Shown: one piece after another, positions 58,936 through 64,000 of the stretch | Position numbering within the stretch: position 1 is the stretch's first letter | How the letters are laid out: every line of letters begins with the position of its first letter | NCBI GenBank assembly: GCA_031002005.1 | Contig: JARYHS010011408.1 | Span: forward strand, 223,117,473 to 223,181,472 | From: Vandiemenella viatica | Taxonomy: Eukaryota; Arthropoda; Insecta; Orthoptera; Morabidae | Direction of reading: 5' to 3' | DNA: 64,000 nucleotides | Made by a program: the position numbers and the translations under genes | Notes under the pieces: model-generated | What the model was told of the DNA's origin: nothing | Database searches by the model: none | What the model saw: only the letters and a program-made list of their open reading frames with translations

Positions 58936-59449
58936 TTGATACGCTTGTCGGTAATTAACTAATTCGTCCTGTCGACGATTAAAGATGATTTAATTACTTT
59001 TTTTATTTATTTATTTTAAAATTGGCATTGTAGCCATTTAGCCAGCAACTGTTTTTCTTTAATTTCTCAATTGTGTTCAAAGAATCTTCACGTGTTTTTG
59101 ATTATCACAAGTAACAGGACAACACAGGGCGGACCCAACACTTAATTAAAACCACCCATGCCCTGGGCCGGACTCGATTTAATTACTTCGTCCTCCTATT
59201 CACATGCTGCTGTCGTTGGTCGTTAGAGGGGTTTATCTTTCCACAAAGATTAAATAACTACTGCTTTGATCGGATTAAATAGTTCCATGAAATGACAACA
59301 ACGACGAATCACATTTCGCTTCATATTTACTTCTCAGCGAGCTCCATAATGTTACACATGGATAAAGCAATAGATTCGTCCAAAGATACCAAACTACCAT
59401 TACATTAATATTCCAGCGATTAAACTCACAAATGACGGCTAGACGAACT

Positions 59450-59481
<32 letters not shown>

Positions 59482-59975
59482 TCGACAACGACTGACAAAT
59501 GACGGCTGACTCTGCTCGCCACCGCCATGCGTTTTTATAAGCTCCGGAGAAATATGCAGAAGGCCACAAAGAGTGCTAACAGACGTTTCTCGAGCGTTAA
59601 CATCACTTTCACAATTAAATCCATACAAAAATAACTACTGATTGTACAAAATCACTCACAGTCATTAGAACACACGTTAAAATGAAAGTTAGTTCTGTTT
59701 ATATGCATTTACACGGAAAATTATCAACATAAATCATTCCAAACTGTCCTCCAAACACCATGGCTCACATCAACACTTACAATTACAAACTCTTAACTAA
59801 TGTTTCATACACAACACTGTTCTTGATCGTATTACATATCATTTACATACAGTTTCTCTCCATAAAACAATGTTAATTTCCATGACGAATATACACAAAC
59901 TCAAAATGCATCACACGAAAAATATACTAATCCACAATTAATCAACTCCCATCTTGCTATACATAATTCTTAAAA
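58936..59975 (+). repeat. Interspersed repeat X, copy 4
   Basis: Best-preserved X: ttgatacgcttgtcggtaat, ttaattacttcgtcctcc, ctgctgtcgttggtcg, catgg ataaagcaatag-like block, tctgctcgccaccgcc, tcctccaaacaccatgg, gatcgtattacatatcat and caattaatcaactcccatc. Contains an inserted SINE fragment (59000-59175) and a (ta)n at 59455-59480. Its end meets the poly-T of the next LINE. Confidence 0.75.
59000..59175 (-). mobile_element. 5'-truncated SINE C relative with target duplication
   Basis: Exact 13-bp duplication gatttaattactt (58987-58999 and 59176-59188). In minus orientation the insert starts gagtccggcccagggcatgg, i.e. at the B box of family C, and ends tggctacaatgcc plus an A-rich tail. The A box side is missing. 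Confidence 0.75.
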
Positions 59976-59976
59976 T

Positions 59977-59978
<2 letters not shown>

Positions 59979-60041
<63 letters not shown>

Positions 60042-60962
60042 CGTCAGTTTTTCGACTGGTTTGATGAAATCCTCCATCCCTTCCTATCTTCTACTAACCT
60101 CTTCATCTGTACATTTCCCTTACAACCCACGTCCTCAATTATCTGCTTCATATATTCTAATCTCTGTCTTACTATATAGTTCTTACCTTCCACTGTTCCC
60201 TCCACTAACAAATTAACCATTCCAGCATGTCTCAAAATATGACCTACCATCCTGTCTCTTCTTTCTGTAAGCTTCTTCCGCAAACTTCTTTCCTCACCAA
60301 TCATTTCCAAAACTCGTTCTGGTAAGTCCATGTTAAGTTATGTGCTCTACACATAGAGTTTTAAAAAGTTCTTTCTTCCTATATCAATATTTGAAACTAA
60401 AAGATTTCTATTTTTCATGAAGGCTCTTTTTGCTAGTGCTACTCTGATTTAACATCATTCCTGCTTCGGCCATCGGTTTTAATTTTGCTTCCGAAGTAGG
60501 AGAATTCACTTACTTCTCCAATTGCATTCTATCCTATTTTTATATTTAAGCTACTGTGTTTGGTATCATTTCTGCTCCATTTCTTCACTTTTTGTCTTGC
60601 TTTGAATTATATTCAGTCAAAACTCTTCCTTCAGTATTTTGTTCATGCCATTCAGTAACTTCTCAATATCCTCAGCCTGTTCTGCTAACAAGACAATGTC
60701 ATAGCATACTGATTTTTTTTCTCCCTGAACACTTATGCCCCATGAAAATTTTTCTTTTACTTTCTTTATTGCTTCTTCTACATACAGGGGAAGTATTAAT
60801 GGGAATAGACTACAACCATGTTTCATATCCTTTTTAACTGATGCGTGTCTCTCATGGTTCTCTACTTTTATTATAGCTACTTGATTCTTCTATAAAAGTA
60901 TTCTTCTATCTCGATATTTTAGACCAGATATCTTTAAAATTTTGTACATCTTGTCCCAACTT
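59979..60962 (-). mobile_element. 5'-truncated LINE with 58-nt poly-A tail
   Basis: Minus orientation; poly-T 59979-60036 then the same 3' sequence as the 50.5-52.3 kb LINE. It diverges from that copy right after cttgtccca at about 60955-60962, so it is truncated inside RT block A. Directly upstream of Ig exon 3. Confidence 0.9.
60044..60955 (-). pseudogene. LINE ORF2 C-terminal remnant
   Basis: ERVLEMIGEERSLRKKLTERR and VGHILRHAGMVNLLVEGTVE (60044-60331), LYVEEAIKKVKEKFSWG and VLLAEQAEDIEKLLNGMNKI (60617-60826) survive with stops between. No catalytic Asp block intact. Confidence 0.85.
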
Positions 60963-60997
60963 AGCGATATGTATTGATCGTAAGGTTTGTGTTTCAG

Positions 60998-61271
60998 GAC
61001 ACGCGGTGACAACGAGCTGTCGTCTGGTGGCAGATACCGTGTCTCCGAGAACAACAACACTGTGCTGCTGAGTGTTGAGAGCGTGAACAATGCTGACGCC
61101 GGACGCTACTCGCTACTGGCCAAGAACGCCGCGGGAGAGGCGCGAGCCAACATCGAACTGCGAGTGGGGAGAGACGCTCCTTGCTTCCTGCGACGGCTGT
61201 CGGACCTCGCCGTCAAAGTCGGCACCAGGACTCGCTTCCTGGTCGAGCTCAAGGCGCCGCACGAAGTTAAG
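60998..61271 (+). CDS. Ig-domain exon spanning one and a half Ig domains (exon 3 of 3 seen)
   Basis: Internal exon of 274 nt with acceptor gtttgtgtttcAG and donor GTTAAG|GTTAGT. Its first base completes a codon from the preceding exon; a preceding ..TG would make the strand-C Trp (W-TRGDNEL). It encodes TRGDNELSSGGRYRVSEN, then LLSVESVNNADAGRYSLLAKN (D-A-G-x-Y signature) and ANIELRV. A new domain then begins: APCFLRRLSDLAVKVGTRTRF. The exon ends phase 0 in the strand B-C region of that second domain. Two consecutive I-set domains with a very short linker are typical of obscurin/Unc-89 and titin-type proteins. A 5'-truncated LINE ends only about 36 bp upstream, and a mariner lies 308 bp downstream of the donor. 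Gene family identity is inferred. Confidence 0.88.
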
Positions 61272-61579
61272 GTTAGTCTCACTGGCCTCTTCAACATTTA
61301 CCCGTCAATGAGGGTTTCAGAATAACCTCTAATGACAGAACAATAAACATGGTAACCATACTTAAATAAATATATTTCTGTGCTACCTTACGCCACAGAG
61401 AACAAAACAAAGTGCTATCGATATATAAGAATGGAGATTTTCTCGACGTTGTAAATGAATAAAATTTTCTCGGGTAACTAGATGAGTTAGTTCATCGTTT
61501 AAACACGACGTTTCGGTGGTCACCAACTCTGCCGCCATTGTCAAGTGACTGCTGCCGATAGGTTATTGAGCCACTTATA

Positions 61580-62555
61580 TGAGGGTTGGAACTTAAATAG
61601 TGGCAACACTGCTGTGGAGACACTATGCAATGGAATCTAATATTGTCACTGATAGCACACGTTGTTGACATACCTACCTTATCTCCGAGCAAATTGACTC
61701 GCCCGTCCCACGTCCTGGACGTGCGCACAATCGAGGGAAACGCAGTCACTTGTGAACTATGTTTTCGAAACAGGAACAACGGAGTTGGATCAAGATTAAA
61801 TGTGCCAGAGGTCGCACATCACGACAGTGTAATCAAGGTCTTCAAGAGGCGTGTGGGAATCGGCATTGGCGTACAGAACAGTGGCACGTATGGTAAAAGC
61901 CTTCAACGAAGGTCGGAAAACTGTGACAGACATGCATCGGGAAGGTCGTCCTAGTGTGTCTGAAGAAGAAGTGCATAGTGCGAAAGTGCGTCAGAGCCCC
62001 AATATGGTGAAAGTTATGGTGATTCTCGTGTACGACTGTGATGGTGTTATCCTAACGCATTACGTTCCTCCACGGCAGACCGTCAATGCACAGTATTAAT
62101 GTTTGTTTTTGGAGCATCAACTGCGACCAGCTTTGCGAAAGAAGCGGCAACACTTTCTGTGCAACCCGCCCGTCATTTTGCACGACAGTGCGCGGGCGCA
62201 TACAGCGCAAGCTGTGGCTGCTCTGTTCGGTCGATGGGACTGAGAAGTACTGTACCATCCACCATACTCCCCGGACTTAAGTCCTTGTGACTTTGATTTG
62301 ATTCAGAAGATGAAGGAACCACTTCGTGGCATTCGCTTCAGAACTGTTCCAGAGATTCGACAGGCAGTAGACCGCTCCATTCGCACCATCAACAGAACAG
62401 GTTCTGCTAACGGTATACTACGCCTTCCACATCGCTGGCAACGGGTTCTACACAACGCTGGTGACTACTTAGAAGGACAGTAACAGGTGCAAACATGTAA
62501 CGCTTTTGTATCGGTTCTGAATAAATAGTTGCCACTATTTAAATTCCAACCCTCA
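61580..62555 (+). mobile_element. Mariner-like element, internally deleted
   Basis: 976 bp with inverted ends tgagggttggaacttaaata and the reverse complement tgagggttggaatttaaata (about 28 bp), flanked by TA (61578-61579 and 62556-62557). Lies in the intron 308 bp after the exon 3 donor. Confidence 0.92.
61800..62483 (+). pseudogene. Mariner-like transposase remnant
   Basis: Plus-strand pieces in three frames: AYRTVARMVKAFNEGRKTVT and GRPSVSEEEVHS (N-terminal DNA-binding half), a jump to VKVMVILVYDCDGVI and YVPPRQTVNAQY, then SPCDFDLIQKMKEPLRGIRF and LPHRWQRVLHNAGDYLEGQ. The stretch with the first catalytic Asp is deleted, and frameshifts hit the region of the second. Nonfunctional, recognisable as the SETMAR-like mariner family. 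Confidence 0.88.
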
Positions 62556-62744
62556 TATATCAAGCGAAGTTATCCTTTTTCCGGTCACCATATATCTGAA
62601 TACGAAATATTGAAAGAACATTTTATCTTTTTTGCAGAAGGTAGCCAAAATTGTTTGAGATTGTAGCTCCCTGTTCCTTTAGTAGAAATTTCTTTAACAA
62701 TGTGTTGTCGTATTGTGGCCCGTTTTAGATAGCAGTAGGATAAT

Positions 62745-63020
62745 CGATGAAGTGGTAGGAAGATGTTTCAAAACCCTTCTTTTGTTTGAGAGGGTGATGA
62801 GGGGATGTGCCGGAGAAATGAAGTAATTGGGTTATAAAACTGTAGTCAGACAATTACTTCAATATGGTAGTGTTTTATGAGACCTGGATCTCGGGTATTA
62901 AATACCGAAGTTGGAGGGGGTGCAAATGAGGACAGCTAAAATTGTCTGTGGAAATTACGGCAGAACACGATTACTAAATTATAAGATAATTGAGCTGGAT
63001 TGATATTCATTGGAAGACAG
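62745..63020 (+). mobile_element. CR1-like LINE, internal fragment
   Basis: Diverged match to 7850-8120 of the CR1-like LINE: gagagggtgatgaggggatgt, caatatggtagtg and aggacagctaaaattgtctg. No ORF. Confidence 0.75.
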
Positions 63021-64000
63021 AAGGAGGCAAACACACAAATACATGTACGTATATATGTAAAATTAAAATAAAAAATAAGAATAATTATTATTAATAATGA
63101 AATGAATCAAGGAGGAATAATGAACTAAATATACAGAGTATAAATAAATAGACAAAAAGATAGGTCTACCTGTATACTGGTTGGGTCATATCGGAGGTTA
63201 AGTTCAGAAGCGGTGTTAGTTTCCGGGAGAAATCTGACAGCTCTGACTGTAAAACAGTTGCTGAGAGTGTTAGTGTTGTAGGAGCAGGCATGGGCTGCCA
63301 TTGATGCTGGTGCTTCCAACTACTGGGCTTTTCTGTAACAGGATACAATAAATAGTAAATAAATAAGTATACAATACTTATTATTGACTGTTTGTTTATT
63401 CTATGCTGTTACGTTCATATCACTCCTTCATTACAACTCGAACATTAATGGTGATCGACCAGCCTTTTCTCTTCCTTTTCTTAACTATTACTTGAGTGCA
63501 GATATATTCCAAATAATGTAACCACATGATTCTTAGAAAGAACCTAAATTATTCTCTTATGTCCTTATTTTATGCATCATTTTTTTAAATAATTTAACCA
63601 TGGTGTAGAATTTTATATTATGAACAGCACTTTAGAATCTTAAGAACACCTAGCCTTTGGCGAGAATTATGATTTGTATTCGATTCATCATATTATCTGT
63701 TACAAACGAACATCTGTAGACTTATACTTATCAGAACTCCTATCTGCATTTAATGACAATTCTGGTGAACAGCTTGTACTCCTCAATAATTGTTTTGAAT
63801 TATTTGTCAATATGTAAAATCTTACATGCATCTCTCAGCCAAAACTCTTTCAATCTCAATTCACGATACATCATGGACGAAGTTAGATCATTTGTAATGG
63901 TCAAATAACTGACAACGGAAGGCCACCAATTGTAAAATTCAGATTCGATACATACTGTGTGTAATAAAAGCTCATTGCCGTAGGTGTAATGTCGCAAAGC
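63021..64000. other. Unassigned AT-rich sequence
   Basis: Overlapping short minus frames near 63125-63348 are unrecognised; no further exon was found. Confidence 0.45.

Noticed and set aside
61106..61297. Minus-strand and alternative plus frames over exon 3
   Set aside because: GC-rich shadow frames; only the 60999 frame gives an Ig fold with matching splice phases.

Overview
The window looks like intronic DNA from a large, repeat-rich arthropod genome, most likely an insect. A plus-strand gene has three widely spaced exons with I-set immunoglobulin sequence, and nearly everything else recognisable is transposon-derived. The repeats include jockey-like, CR1-like and a third class of LINE, mariner/Tc1, hAT and PIF/Harbinger DNA elements, and several tRNA-derived SINE families. 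I cannot name the order with confidence. Intron size and SINE load suggest a polyneopteran-type giant genome, but that is inference. No prokaryotic gene, CRISPR array or genuine tRNA/rRNA gene is visible. A 1000-base N gap lies at 37362-38361.

Host gene: exons at 1413-1585, 11674-11784 and 60998-61271 (all +) have clean AG/GT borders and a much higher GC content than their surroundings. Exon 1 ends an Ig domain, exon 2 continues it into an Arg/Ser-rich linker, and exon 3 holds the second half of one Ig domain plus the start of the next. The protein resembles the giant muscle Ig proteins (obscurin/Unc-89, titin class). Exon 2 ends in phase 0 but exon 3 needs two bases from its predecessor, so at least one exon with the first half of an Ig domain must lie in the 49 kb between them, perhaps in the N gap.

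Repeat layout: 0-3.3 kb has a CR1 3' fragment, a SINE, a palindromic mariner-type MITE and a copy of an unnamed repeat (X). 3.3-9.1 kb is a decayed hAT transposon with a perfect 8-bp target duplication, filled by a smaller hAT MITE, a SINE, an inverted-repeat element and a CR1 LINE. 10-12 kb has a Tc1 relic, a hAT MITE, exon 2 and a SINE. 13.6-18.6 kb is an intact full-length jockey-like LINE with a 10-bp target duplication and a 17-bp tandem array in its 5' leader. 18.9-20.8 kb has a Tc1 relic and a mariner interrupted by two long poly-A tracts. 22.3-24.6 kb is one X copy split by two insertions, and 26.7-27.6 kb is an inverted X copy. 27.8-31.6 kb is a TA-flanked pair of 165-bp inverted repeats enclosing a frameshifted jockey ORF2. 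32.3-34.1 kb is a Helitron-like element with a 189-bp tandem array. 39.2-40.1 kb is a Harbinger-type MITE. 42.4-42.8 kb is an 81-bp tandem array. 47.5-53.4 kb has SINEs, a CR1 fragment and a truncated LINE. 57.5-61 kb has SINEs, X and a LINE that ends about 36 bp before exon 3. 61.6-62.6 kb is an internally deleted mariner.

No multi-gene system was found. The more interesting signals are nested-insertion chronologies, tandem arrays inside transposons, and insertions next to exon borders of the Ig gene.
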